In this document: one piece after another, positions 53,246 to 61,867 of the stretch
Numbering within the stretch: the stretch's first letter is position 1
Layout: each line of letters starts with the position of its first letter
Source of the DNA: Rhodococcus_F sp040656415
Lineage (GTDB): Bacteria > Actinomycetota > Actinomycetes > Mycobacteriales > Mycobacteriaceae
Assembly: GCF_040656415.1 (NCBI RefSeq)
Contig: NZ_JBFAMC010000001.1
Span: 1 to 64,000, forward strand
Length of the DNA stretch: 64,000 nt
Direction: 5' to 3'
The notes under the pieces: generated by a model
Told to the model about the DNA's origin: nothing
The model's input: the letters and a program-made list of their open reading frames with translations, nothing else
Databases searched by the model: none
Program-made: the position numbers and the translations under genes

Positions 53246-54093
53246 ACCCCACTGCTAACGCGGTCCGTGCCGGCCTCGCTCGCGGCTGGATCGAGCTTCG
53301 TCAACTGTTCACCAACGGTACTGACCTGATCGGGCAGTTCGGAACCGCGGCCATCGCGCTGGTCGTGCTCTACCTGCTGCGCAATCGCGAGTACATGGGC
53401 AGCGATCTCTCGATCGCCGAACTCGCGCTCCCCGGTCTCATCGGGTCGATCATCGTGTTCAACGGCCTGTTCGCGATCACCAACGTGCTTGTCCTGGACC
53501 GCGAGGACGGCACGCTGCTGCGGGCCAAGGCGGTGCCGGGAGGGATGATCGGCTACGTGGTCGGCAAGATCGTCTCGGCCGCAGGATCCGTTGTCGCTCA
53601 AGTGGTGGTGGTGCTTGCGGTGGGCCTAGTGGTCATCGGCGGGGTGTCGCTGGACGGCCCCGGTGCGTGGGCGACATTTGTCTGGGTTCTGCTGCTTAGC
53701 CTGCTCGCCACGCTTCCTCTCGGCGCGATCCTGGGTGCCGTCCTCGACGGCCCCCGCGCGACGTTCCTGCTGACGATGCCGCTCATGGGGCTCATCGCTA
53801 TCTCCGGAATCTTCTACCCGATCACGGCGCTGCCGGGGTGGTTGCAGGCCGTCGGTCAGGCGTTCCCGATGTACTGGAGCGGCCTCGGAATGCGCTCGGC
53901 ATTGCTTCCCTCAGACGCGGTGACGGTCGAGATCGGCGAGTCATGGCGGCACGCCGAAACCGCCGCGGTGCTGGGCGCCTGGGCGGTAGTGGGACTGCTG
54001 ATCGCGCCGGTAGTGTTGCGACGCATGGCACGTCACGAATCGGGATCGAGTATGGCTGCACGACGAGAGAAGGCGATGGAGCGTGCCTTCTGA
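53242..54093 (+). CDS. ABC-2 type transporter permease
   Basis: 283 residues with about six membrane segments (IALVVLYLL, GLIGSIIVFNGLFAITNVLVL, VVAQVVVVLAVGLVVIGGV, TFVWVLLLSLLATLPLGAIL, FLLTMPLMGLIAISGIFYPI, AAVLGAWAVVGLLIAPVVL). The stretch ITALPGWLQAVGQAFPMYW is typical of ABC-2 permeases next to the extracellular re-entrant segment. It forms an exporter with the preceding ATPase; the substrate is unknown. Overlaps the XRE regulator by 11 nt. Confidence 0.88.
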   Translation: MNPTANAVRAGLARGWIELRQLFTNGTDLIGQFGTAAIALVVLYLLRNREYMGSDLSIAELALPGLIGSIIVFNGLFAITNVLVLDREDGTLLRAKAVPGGMIGYVVGKIVSAAGSVVAQVVVVLAVGLVVIGGVSLDGPGAWATFVWVLLLSLLATLPLGAILGAVLDGPRATFLLTMPLMGLIAISGIFYPITALPGWLQAVGQAFPMYWSGLGMRSALLPSDAVTVEIGESWRHAETAAVLGAWAVVGLLIAPVVLRRMARHESGSSMAARREKAMERAF

Positions 54094-54325
54094 GGCCATC
54101 TATAACCGTATCGCGATGCTGCGCGCCGAGCGGGGTATATCGCGGCGGGAGTTGGCCGAGGCGCTGGGCGTCCACTATCAGACCGTGGGCTACCTCGAGC
54201 GCGGTGAGTACAGCCCCAGCCTGCACCTGGCGCTGCGTATCGCCGCGTACTTCGAAGTGGCGGTGGAGGTCGTGTTCTCCACCGAGCCGTTTCCCAGGCT
54301 GGGGTCGGGCGCCGAGTCCGCGTGA
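54083..54325 (+). CDS. Small XRE-family helix-turn-helix regulator
   Basis: 80 residues that consist almost only of a Cro/CI-type HTH: IAMLRAERGISRRELAEAL, VHYQTVGYLERGEYSPSL, LALRIAAYFEVAVEVVF. These YozG-like mini-regulators commonly end exporter operons. The GTG start at 54083 overlaps the permease 3' end, indicating coupling. It may autoregulate the operon. Confidence 0.85.
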   Translation: MPSEAIYNRIAMLRAERGISRRELAEALGVHYQTVGYLERGEYSPSLHLALRIAAYFEVAVEVVFSTEPFPRLGSGAESA

Positions 54326-54800
54326 CCCGGCGCCTGGGCCGGGGACCTGTCGTGCGCCGACGTATGCCACGAGATCCTCGCAGGTGAGGGTGGAACGCGA
54401 TTCGACGAGTGCCCCCGTGGTGTGCCGTACCGCCCAGCACTGCGCGACAGTTCAGCTTCTCACCGTAAACACGGGGAACGGCGAGGGGCTGAACGCGTGT
54501 TACCAAAACAGCTACCGAACGAGGGATCTCGGAACTACCGAGGCCGCCGAGGTGTGAATCAACCACTGGGGAGAATTCTGGGGTTGGTGATCGTCGGAAC
54601 CGCCGCAGCGTACATCAACGGCACTCACACTCCGGCAGCGCCGTACGTACCGGGTGCGACGACTACCTCGTACGGTCTGGTCTATGCTTCCGCGTCGCGT
54701 TTCAAGGGCGCTCCGTAAAGGAACACGCCGTCAGCGACCTGGACCAGACTCCTATGGATCCACTCGAAAACAGCTAGCATTGAACACAACTCGTTGATCG
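54326..54800. other. Intergenic region, no confident gene
   Basis: 475 bp. A possible 54-codon frame (54554-54718, GTG start) encodes a hydrophobic segment ILGLVIVGTAAAY followed by a low-complexity tail, but it has no convincing ribosome-binding site and no relative I recognise. GC content begins to fall toward the right end. Confidence 0.4.
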
Positions 54801-55865
54801 CTACACGCTGATCCGAAGTCCGCCACTCCACGGGGCGTTATCGTGTTCGCGTTGTTGGTTGCCCGGCCGTGACTCCTCGGGAGGCTGGCGCCTCTTGTAC
54901 AGAACCTTCGCTGTGGCGAGTGCCTCATTAACTCCCGCATACTGCTTTCTCAGCAAATCGTCTGCGAGTACGCCCTCAAATAACTCCCTGTAAGAGTACG
55001 ACTTGTACGTTTGATGCGCAGGGACCATGGCTTCCTCGGTGAAGTACCACCACCCCAGTTCCGGTTCGTGCTCAGGATCATCGCTGGCGTCGCACTGTTC
55101 CTTTTGTACGATATTGCGTAGCGCAGTAGGGCCATCCTTGAGACGCTCGCGTTCGACCAACTGGAACATTTCGACAATGTCCTTCGTGCAGGCAGAAGCA
55201 AGGCGCTCTGCGCAGACCGCGACACCTAGTTCCTCCAACGCGTCGGCCAACTCCTTGGCGAACGATGAAGCTTCCTTTTGCGGTGTCCACTCATGAGTTG
55301 ACAGAACGCTTTCCTCTTCGTCTTCTATCCGAATCTCGAGATGGTCATGTGCTGCGTCGAGAACGAATCGATAGTACAGAGTTGTTTCCCAGATTCTGGT
55401 TCTTACGCCACCCTCACTGATGATGTTGCGCTCGGTGGCTAAACGGAGCGCGGCAATCAGAGACTGACGGTCGAATCGATCGAGTAGCCGACTGTATACC
55501 CCCATGCGAACCTCATCGTCCCGCAGCAACCAGCTCATGACCTCGCTGCTGATGTCGTCGACTGACTTGGCTGTACGCTCGGCGAGGGCCTTTGCGTCAC
55601 TCGCATCCTTCACGGCTGCTTTGGCAGTGTCGTCGGCGTGTTTGCTGAGCTTGCCGACGCGGTCCACCCCCGCAAGGACTTTGGTCCCGACCCACGCAGC
55701 GGGCACTATTAATAACAATGCCACGCCGAGGTTGACGAGTACGCTACTCCACCACGGATTATCATCTTGAAGTTGGCAGGATGCGAGCAAGGCGGCTATC
55801 GATCCGAGAATGACGAAAAGGACGAGGGCATAGAGCCCACCCCGCCCCTCCGGTGGCTTGCCCAT
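54801..55865 (-). CDS. Unrecognised membrane protein with coiled-coil and cytosolic domain, lower-GC
   Basis: 354 residues. Two N-terminal membrane segments (LYALVLFVILGSIAALLASC and VLVNLGVALLLIVPAAWVG) are followed by a heptad-rich helix (KLSKHADDTAKAAVKDASDA), then a cytosolic domain with MSWLLRDDEVRMGVYSRLLDR, IWETTLYYRFVLDAAHDHLEI, an acidic stretch and ELGWWYFTEEAMVPAHQTYK. ATG 55865 follows GGGGAGG. I recognise no family. Sampled 60-bp stretches of the gene are about 52-53% GC against about 62% in sampled neighbouring genes, suggesting recent transfer. A stress, defence or signalling role would be a guess. Confidence 0.7.
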   Translation of the reverse strand: MGKPPEGRGGLYALVLFVILGSIAALLASCQLQDDNPWWSSVLVNLGVALLLIVPAAWVGTKVLAGVDRVGKLSKHADDTAKAAVKDASDAKALAERTAKSVDDISSEVMSWLLRDDEVRMGVYSRLLDRFDRQSLIAALRLATERNIISEGGVRTRIWETTLYYRFVLDAAHDHLEIRIEDEEESVLSTHEWTPQKEASSFAKELADALEELGVAVCAERLASACTKDIVEMFQLVERERLKDGPTALRNIVQKEQCDASDDPEHEPELGWWYFTEEAMVPAHQTYKSYSYRELFEGVLADDLLRKQYAGVNEALATAKVLYKRRQPPEESRPGNQQREHDNAPWSGGLRISV

Positions 55866-56295
55866 AGACCTCCCCGAAGACCTTGCAACGACAACTCGTC
55901 CGCGCCGAATTTTGCCATACGTCTTGTGCCGAAGGCGCGGTCCCGGCTTGTCGAAGTCGACATGCACGCCGTCGAGGGACCTTTGGTGACCTTCGTCGAG
56001 TTCACCGGAACCCATTGGGCACACCCCAGAAGATGCCGCCGCGACCGCGATGGAGTCGATCTCGTCGAAGGTCAGCTGCAGCACTGCCTCGAGCGGGATG
56101 AATCCTCATCGTGCGGCGGTCGGTGCCCTCGAAGATCTCGCCTGCGCGCGATCGACTACCTCGGAGACGTCCAGCGTGTCGGCACCGGAGTAGTGCGTCT
56201 CATTCATGGTGCACTTGTAGGCGCAACGCACGCCGTGGCAGCGGTGGGGTCCTCGGACTCGACCACCGCCACAGGTGTTCATGCGCGGAGATCCG
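55866..56295. other. Intergenic region, no supported gene
   Basis: 430 bp between the membrane-protein and SDR genes, both on the minus strand. A short minus-strand frame beginning MNETHYSGADTLDVSE near 56213 stops after about 33 codons, and the upstream extension of the membrane-protein frame (to 56084) has no start signal. It may hold gene debris at the edge of the lower-GC insert. Confidence 0.4.
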
Positions 56296-57057
56296 CTACG
56301 TCATCTTTGCCACCATGGAAAGGGGCAGCAGCTTCATCGCCACCGAGAGCGGCGCCCACGGCCATGCGGGCACGTATGCCTTGCTCGGTTCCTTCTCGAT
56401 GGCGGCGGCCAGTGCGCGGCAACCGGTTTCGGTGTCGACGATGAACGGAACGTTCTTCACCTTCTCGTTGATCTCCGAGCGGATGAAGCCGGGGAAGATG
56501 GCGCTGACGTCGATATCGGTTTTCGCCAGGTCGGCGCGCATACCTTCGCCGAGTGCCGCGAGCCCAGCTTTCGACGCCGCATAGGTCGTGAGATTGCGAG
56601 GCATCCCGCGCAACGCGCTCATCGACGAGATCAGCACGACGTGGCCGGCGTTGCGGGGACGGAACAGCTCGAGCGCCGCCTCGCTCTGCGCGAGCGCGCC
56701 GAGGAAGTTGGTGCTTGCGGTCTGCACGTTGGCATGAAAGTAGCCGGTGCCCAAGGGCTGCCCCTTGCCGAGACCCGCGTTGACGATCACCCGGTCCAGG
56801 CCGCCGAGTTCCTCGTCGAGTTCGGTGAACACGCGAAAGACCTCGTCGTGTACGTCGACGTCGAGCTTGCGGATCGCCACCGTGATCTGCGGGTGCTCGG
56901 CCAGCAGTTCGTCGCGCAGTTCTTCGAGTCGGTCGGTTCGCCTGGCCGCTAGCGCGAGATTGCGACCGCGTGAGGCGAATTCGCGTGCCATACCGCGACC
57001 GAGACCCGAGCTTGCGCCCGTGATGAGAATGTTCTTACGTGTCGTGCGCTTGCTCAC
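56296..57057 (-). CDS. Short-chain dehydrogenase/reductase
   Basis: 253 residues. Classical SDR motifs: NILITGASSGLGRGMAREFA, VIVNAGLGKGQP, catalytic Ser in VVLISSMSALRG and YxxxK in TYAASKAGLAALG. The ATG overlaps the upstream phosphotransferase stop by 4 nt, so it is the third gene of an ACAD-APH-SDR operon. It likely acts on a hydroxyacyl or lipid intermediate of the same pathway. Confidence 0.9.
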   Translation of the reverse strand: MSKRTTRKNILITGASSGLGRGMAREFASRGRNLALAARRTDRLEELRDELLAEHPQITVAIRKLDVDVHDEVFRVFTELDEELGGLDRVIVNAGLGKGQPLGTGYFHANVQTASTNFLGALAQSEAALELFRPRNAGHVVLISSMSALRGMPRNLTTYAASKAGLAALGEGMRADLAKTDIDVSAIFPGFIRSEINEKVKNVPFIVDTETGCRALAAAIEKEPSKAYVPAWPWAPLSVAMKLLPLSMVAKMT

Positions 57058-58148
57058 GCGTTGCCCTCCGTTTTGGTGTCAAGGCCGTCGATCAGCTGAT
57101 TGCAGCGGGTGTCAAGGTATCCCACGGCGATCCAGAAGTGCTCGAAGGCTGGGTTGGTGGTCTGGCCATGGTGGTACCGGTAGTAGATCTGCTGCGCGAT
57201 CACCGCCAGCCGGAACAGCCCGAACACCTCGTAGAACCGCCAGTTGTCGATCGGCAGTCCCGTGCGTTGACCGTAGTACTCGACGATCTCGCGGCGGGTG
57301 AGCATGCCAGGCAGGTCCGAGGGCTGCCGCTTGGTGGCCTGCATCATCGGGTGATCGTCCGCCTCCACCCAGTAAGCCAGACTCGACCCCAGATCCATGA
57401 GTGGGTCACCGATCGTCGCCAGCTCCCAATCCAGGACCGCACGCGGCTTCAGGTCGTCGCCGAGGACGACATTGTCGAGCCGGAAGTCGCCGTGGATCAC
57501 CGCGGACGCGACATCGGCTGGTTGATTGTCGGCAAGCCAGGACGTCACCCGCGCGAAGTCGGGCACGTTGTCGGTCCGGGCGGCCGAATAGCGCTTCGTC
57601 CATCCGGACACCTGTCGGGCGACATAGCCTGTGCCACGCCCGAACTCGTCGAGTCCGGATGACGCCGGGTCGACACCGTGTAGTTCGATGAGCAGGTCGA
57701 TCACCCGCAGGCACAGCTCCCGCGTGTTCGCAGGGGTGAGGCCGAATTCGGCGGGGGGAGCAGAGCGCACAATGGTGCCCTCGACACGTTCCATTACGTA
57801 GAAGTCACTGCCGAGCACCGCCGGATCGGTGCACAATCCCACCATCTTCGGCACGTGGGGGTACACAGGTGCGAGCAACGACTGGATCCGGAACTCGCGG
57901 ACCATGTCGTGACCGGACGACGGCTTGGCGCCCGCCGGGGGTCGACGCAGTACGAGGTCGCGGTCGGGGTAGCGCAACAGGTAGGTCAGGTTCGATGCAC
58001 CCCCGGCGAACTGGCGGACCTCGGGAGTGGCGGTCAGATCGCCGGACCCGTTCTCGCGCAGCCAGTTCGCCACGGCCTCGACATCGAACGCATCCTCGTC
58101 GCGAACGGTACGGGCGTTGTCCGGCATCCCGGACGCCTTCGCGGTCAC
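57054..58148 (-). CDS. APH-family phosphotransferase (acyl-CoA dehydrogenase-associated)
   Basis: 364 residues of the aminoglycoside-phosphotransferase-like kinase fold: QFAGGASNLTYLLRYPDRDLVLRR is split between residues about 40-65; catalytic loop VIHGDFRLDNVVL and DWELATIGDPLMDLG follow. This subgroup (ACAD10/FadE36-like) is always linked to acyl-CoA dehydrogenases and is thought to phosphorylate hydroxy-acyl-CoA. The GTG start 58148 overlaps the ACAD stop (GTGA). The resistance-enzyme name of the fold should not be read as antibiotic resistance. Confidence 0.9.
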   Translation of the reverse strand: MTAKASGMPDNARTVRDEDAFDVEAVANWLRENGSGDLTATPEVRQFAGGASNLTYLLRYPDRDLVLRRPPAGAKPSSGHDMVREFRIQSLLAPVYPHVPKMVGLCTDPAVLGSDFYVMERVEGTIVRSAPPAEFGLTPANTRELCLRVIDLLIELHGVDPASSGLDEFGRGTGYVARQVSGWTKRYSAARTDNVPDFARVTSWLADNQPADVASAVIHGDFRLDNVVLGDDLKPRAVLDWELATIGDPLMDLGSSLAYWVEADDHPMMQATKRQPSDLPGMLTRREIVEYYGQRTGLPIDNWRFYEVFGLFRLAVIAQQIYYRYHHGQTTNPAFEHFWIAVGYLDTRCNQLIDGLDTKTEGNA

Positions 58149-59377
58149 TTGTACTTGCCCAACTCGAAGCGAGCCACCAGGCCCTGATGTACCTCGTCCG
58201 GGCCGTCCGCGAGCCGTATCGCCCGAGCCGTCGTCCACGCGCCTGCGAGCGGGAAGTCGTCGGACAACCCGGCGCCACCGTGAATCTGGATCGCGAAGTC
58301 GATCACCTGCTGTGCTACCCGAGGTGCGGCGACCTTGATCTCCGATACTGCCGAGCGTGCCCCGGCGATGCCCTGTGTGTCGAGCAGCCAGGCGGCGTTG
58401 AGCACCAGCAGCCGCAACTGGTTGATCGCGATGCGGGCATCCGCGACGCGTTCCCGATTGCCGCCGAGGTTGATCAGCGGCTTGCCGAACGCGACGCGCT
58501 CGGTGCCACGGCGGATGGCGAGTTCGAGCGAGGCCTCCGCGAGGCCGACCAAACGCATGCAGTGGTGCACGCGGCCGGGGCCGAGCCGACCCTGCGCGAT
58601 CTCGAATCCCCGTCCGGGACCGGCGATGATCGCGTCGAGAGGCAACCGCACGTTCGTGAACGACACCTCGCCGTGGCCGGCGGGCTCGTCGTAGAAGCCC
58701 ATCGTCGACAGCATCCGCTCGACCTTGACACCGGGTGTGTCGATAGGCACGAGAACCATCGAATGTCTTTGGTACTTGTGCGCTTCCGGATCGGTGAGGC
58801 CCATGAAGATCAGGATCTTGCAGTCCGGGCTGCCTATGCCGGTGCTCCACCACTTGCGGCCGTTCAGCACCACCTCGTCTCCCTCGACGACGGCGGTCGC
58901 GGCCATGTTGGTGGCGTCGGACGATGCGACGTCGGGCTCGGTCATGCAGAACGCGGAGCGGATCTCGCCGTCGAGCAGCGGTTGTAGCCAGCGCTCCTTT
59001 TGCTCGGTGCTGCCGTAGTGGTAGAGCACCTCCATGTTGCCGGTATCGGGGGCGTTGCAGTTGAAGACCGCGGAGGCGAAGGGGGAGCGACCCATCTCCT
59101 CGGCGAGCGGCGCGTACTCGACGTTGCCCAGGCCGGCACCGAGTTCGGTGTCGGGCAGGAAGAGGTTCCACAGTCCCTGAGCCCGAGCCTTGGACTGGAG
59201 CTGCCGGAACTCGTCGGGCACTTGCCACATCGCGGCGGCGGGGACGTCGGAACGCTGCGCGAACGGCTCCACCCGCTCAGCCCGCAGACGCGCCTCGACT
59301 GGGGCGATCTCAGTAGCGATGAACGCACGTAACCGGTCGAGGTACTCCTTCGACCGCGCGCTGTGAGCGAAATCCAT
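58145..59377 (-). CDS. Acyl-CoA dehydrogenase
   Basis: 410 residues. Family motifs: AFCMTEPDVASSDATNMA (FAD/substrate), GRKWWSTGIGSPDCKILIFMG, RVHHCMRLVGLAEASLELAI and the C-terminal QIHGGAGLSDDFPLAGAWTTARAIRLADGPDEVH. It resembles the ACAD10/11-type long-chain dehydrogenases. ATG 59377 was chosen because GGAGG lies 5 nt upstream; an ATG at 59389 is in frame. First gene of the operon, with a divergent TetR gene and a shared palindrome. Confidence 0.93.
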   Translation of the reverse strand: MDFAHSARSKEYLDRLRAFIATEIAPVEARLRAERVEPFAQRSDVPAAAMWQVPDEFRQLQSKARAQGLWNLFLPDTELGAGLGNVEYAPLAEEMGRSPFASAVFNCNAPDTGNMEVLYHYGSTEQKERWLQPLLDGEIRSAFCMTEPDVASSDATNMAATAVVEGDEVVLNGRKWWSTGIGSPDCKILIFMGLTDPEAHKYQRHSMVLVPIDTPGVKVERMLSTMGFYDEPAGHGEVSFTNVRLPLDAIIAGPGRGFEIAQGRLGPGRVHHCMRLVGLAEASLELAIRRGTERVAFGKPLINLGGNRERVADARIAINQLRLLVLNAAWLLDTQGIAGARSAVSEIKVAAPRVAQQVIDFAIQIHGGAGLSDDFPLAGAWTTARAIRLADGPDEVHQGLVARFELGKYK

Positions 59378-59401
59378 GCCTTCCTCCATGACGCCGCGGA
59401 C

Positions 59402-59422
59402 TAACTAAGCATTGCTCAGTTA
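59402..59422. promoter_or_regulatory. Near-perfect palindrome between ACAD operon and TetR gene
   Basis: TAACTAAGCA (59402-59411) and TGCTCAGTTA (59413-59422) are inverted arms around one T, with a single mismatched pair. It sits in the 93-bp divergent gap, as expected for the TetR regulator's own operator. Confidence 0.65.
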
Positions 59423-59470
59423 ACCTAAACGTAGACTTGCCCGGCAATCAAATCTGGAGGGTGCCCTCAC

Positions 59471-60067
59471 GTGTCGACCGAAACCTCACTCCCCGGCACA
59501 GCAGCCAACCGGCGGCGGCTCCCACCGGAAGAGCGCAAGCGGCAACTCGTCGCGATCGGCCTACAGGAGCTGGCGACCCGACCCATCCACGCGTTGTCCA
59601 TCGACCAGGTGGCCGAGAAGGCCGGGATCTCCCGCGGATTGCTGTTCCGGTACTTCCCGACCAAACAGGACTACTACGTGGCCGTTGTGGGCGCGGCGGC
59701 CCGTCGCCTGCTACGCGCTGCGAAGGCGGACCCCGACGACGCATCCGGCGAGCCGTTGCGGGTCGTGGTCCGCGCGTTCGTCTCCTTCATCGACCGGCAC
59801 GGCGCGAACTACCAGTCGTTCTTCCACGGCGGCTTCGGCGCCGATGCGCAGATCCACGAAATCCGCAAGAACCTGCAGAACACCATGGTCGAGCGCACGC
59901 TCGATGCCACCGGCACCGAATCGTCGCCCGCCAACAGGGTGCTGCTGCGGGCATGGTGGGCAATGGTCGAATCCCTCGCCATCGACCGCACCGTTGACCC
60001 CGTCTTCACCGTCGACGACGTCGTCGACCGTGCGATCGAGGCGCTACCGATCCCGCACCGACGCTGA
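59471..60067 (+). CDS. TetR family regulator of the ACAD operon (probable)
   Basis: 198 residues. HTH: LQELATRPIHALSIDQVAEK, AGISRGLLFRYFPTKQDYYVAVV (about residues 35-75). The C-terminal domain contains FVSFIDRHGANYQSFFHGGF. The GTG start at 59471 is supported by the start of the conserved domain. Divergent from the acyl-CoA dehydrogenase gene with a palindrome between, so repression of that operon by a free operator-binding dimer is likely, relieved by an acyl-CoA-type ligand (inference). Confidence 0.87.
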   Translation: MSTETSLPGTAANRRRLPPEERKRQLVAIGLQELATRPIHALSIDQVAEKAGISRGLLFRYFPTKQDYYVAVVGAAARRLLRAAKADPDDASGEPLRVVVRAFVSFIDRHGANYQSFFHGGFGADAQIHEIRKNLQNTMVERTLDATGTESSPANRVLLRAWWAMVESLAIDRTVDPVFTVDDVVDRAIEALPIPHRR

Positions 60068-60148
60068 CGCCCGCCGGGGTCGGTCGCGTCTGGCCTTCCC
60101 CTGCCGAGAGCTTCGGCTACTCAGATACTTGATCATCGACCCCGTCAT

Positions 60149-60484
60149 CTAGGCATACTGGCGATCCACCGTCAGCGCGGCGACGGCACTGCCGAGAGCG
60201 GCGGCGAGGAGAACGCCCCAGACGAACCACGGCGCCCCTAGCACCCCGAGAATGATGCCGCCGAGGCCGAATCCGATGACGCCGGTGTCGTACTTGTCGA
60301 GCGCCTTCGCCTCACCGCGGCGGGCCTTCCGGATCTCCCGGTAGACGGCAGGGAGGAGCAGGGCCCAGGCGAGGCCGTGGACAGCCAGGGCGGTCGGGCT
60401 CGAGTTCTCCCTCAGCAGCAGAACGGTGGAGACCGTGAATGAGAGAAATATGCCGACGATCGGTGTCCAGTACTTGTTAGTCAT
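60149..60484 (-). CDS. Small integral membrane protein
   Basis: 111 residues with about four membrane segments (YWTPIVGIFLSFTVSTVLLL, ALAVHGLAWALLLPAVYREI, GVIGFGLGGIILGVLGAPW, FVWGVLLAAALGSAVAALTV). ATG 60484 follows AAGGGCG by about 7 nt; a longer frame to 60526 lacks a site. I recognise no family. It converges on the TetR gene. Confidence 0.62.
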   Translation of the reverse strand: MTNKYWTPIVGIFLSFTVSTVLLLRENSSPTALAVHGLAWALLLPAVYREIRKARRGEAKALDKYDTGVIGFGLGGIILGVLGAPWFVWGVLLAAALGSAVAALTVDRQYA

Positions 60485-60637
60485 CGTTCGCCCTTTCGTT
60501 CGGTACATGATCGCAGACTCAGTCACTGAACGTCCTCGAGACCAGGCCCTGTGGTAGATGCACCGAACTTCAAGCGATTTGAACGTTGTCCGCCCGGCTG
60601 CGTCCGGTCTCTTTCCGGCGACTGAACGTCCTCGAAC

Positions 60638-61867
60638 TCAAGTGCCGACGTGGTTCAGGACGAGGTCGTGGATGTCGCGGCTGCGTAGGATGCCTGCCTC
60701 GAACGAGTCGGCGAGGGGGCCGTCCACTTTCGTGCTCAGGATCAGCGGCACCGGCTGCTCGTGGCGACCGCCGTGCGAACGAAGGGGCCCGTGCAGCTGG
60801 CTCAGATCGTGATCGGCGGAGGCGCTTCCGAGGGCGGTGTCGGCGGAGGCAGTCACCGCCAGATCGCCGATACGGTCGCGGGGCAGCTCGTACACGGTGG
60901 CGGCATCTTCCCGGTCCCAGATCTCCTCCACACCGGGCAGTGCGCTCAGTACCCGGCGAGCGGCATCGCGGTGCTCGGCAGGCAGATGGAGCCAGGCGAA
61001 CGAGCCCAGGGCGCCATGGTGTTTCACGTACGGGTCGGTAATCGGCAGCACGACCTCCTCGACCGGGATACCCGCCGCCTTCAGCACGTCCTTCAGGTAG
61101 ATGACGCGGGGGTCACCGTTCTCGTCGTGTTTGGCGTTCATGCCGTGGTCGGCTGTGACGGCTACCGTGCAGCCAGCGTCCAGATACTCGCCGAGCAGAA
61201 CATCGAATTCAGTGAAGAACAGATCTGAGACATCCTCGCCCGGCGCGTATGCGTGCTGGACACGGTCGGTCAGCGACACGTACAGCAGCCGGATCTGCGG
61301 GGCGGCGCGCAGCGCGCTCAGGCCGATACGCATGGCGTAGTGGCTGGCCAGCGGGTCGTAGACCCCCGGCGCCGGCTCGCCGACGAGCCCCTCGACGGAC
61401 TCGATGCCGTACTCGGGGATGCCCGCGCCTGCAGCCCGCTCGACGCTGACGCTGGGCACGCCGCCATTGCCGAGCAGCTGGCGCAGCTTGTCCTTGGTCG
61501 TCACCATCAGGGTCGGCACCCCGGCCTCTTTGAACCGCGCGTGGATGCTGGGCGCGCGCAGGTACTTGGCATCGTTGAGGAGCACCAGGCCGTCCTCAGG
61601 CGTCCGGCAGTAGTTGCCGGGAATCCCATGGATGGCGGGCGGTACGCCGGTGACGATCGAGATGTTGTTGGGGTTGGTAAGGCTCGGGACCTCGGAGGAC
61701 CCCACGCTGAACACGCCGCCCTCGTCGAGCATTCGCTGCAACCGGGGCATGATGCCCCGTGCGAGTCCGTCGTGGAAATAGGTGGGGTCGCCGCCGTCGA
61801 CGGTGATGACGACGACGGTACGATCCGGCACCCGATATGCGCGGTTGTTTGCGATGACGGTAGTCAT
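60638..61867 (-). CDS. phnA: Phosphonoacetate hydrolase
   Basis: 409 residues, alkaline-phosphatase superfamily. Metal ligands: VITVDGGDPTYFHDGL, the nucleophilic Thr in PSLTNPNNISIVTGVPP, VAVTADHGMNAKHDENGDP and GGRHEQPVPLI. GIPGNYCRTPEDG and KHHGALGSFAWLHLP match phosphonoacetate hydrolases, zinc enzymes that cleave phosphonoacetate to acetate and phosphate. ATG 61867 overlaps the LysR stop by 4 nt. Downstream of phnC, phnE and lysR in one operon, giving uptake and cleavage together. Confidence 0.9.
   Translation of the reverse strand: MTTVIANNRAYRVPDRTVVVITVDGGDPTYFHDGLARGIMPRLQRMLDEGGVFSVGSSEVPSLTNPNNISIVTGVPPAIHGIPGNYCRTPEDGLVLLNDAKYLRAPSIHARFKEAGVPTLMVTTKDKLRQLLGNGGVPSVSVERAAGAGIPEYGIESVEGLVGEPAPGVYDPLASHYAMRIGLSALRAAPQIRLLYVSLTDRVQHAYAPGEDVSDLFFTEFDVLLGEYLDAGCTVAVTADHGMNAKHDENGDPRVIYLKDVLKAAGIPVEEVVLPITDPYVKHHGALGSFAWLHLPAEHRDAARRVLSALPGVEEIWDREDAATVYELPRDRIGDLAVTASADTALGSASADHDLSQLHGPLRSHGGRHEQPVPLILSTKVDGPLADSFEAGILRSRDIHDLVLNHVGT

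Noticed and set aside
57054..58148. Aminoglycoside resistance kinase
   Set aside because: The subgroup and its coupling to an acyl-CoA dehydrogenase point to acyl-CoA metabolism.
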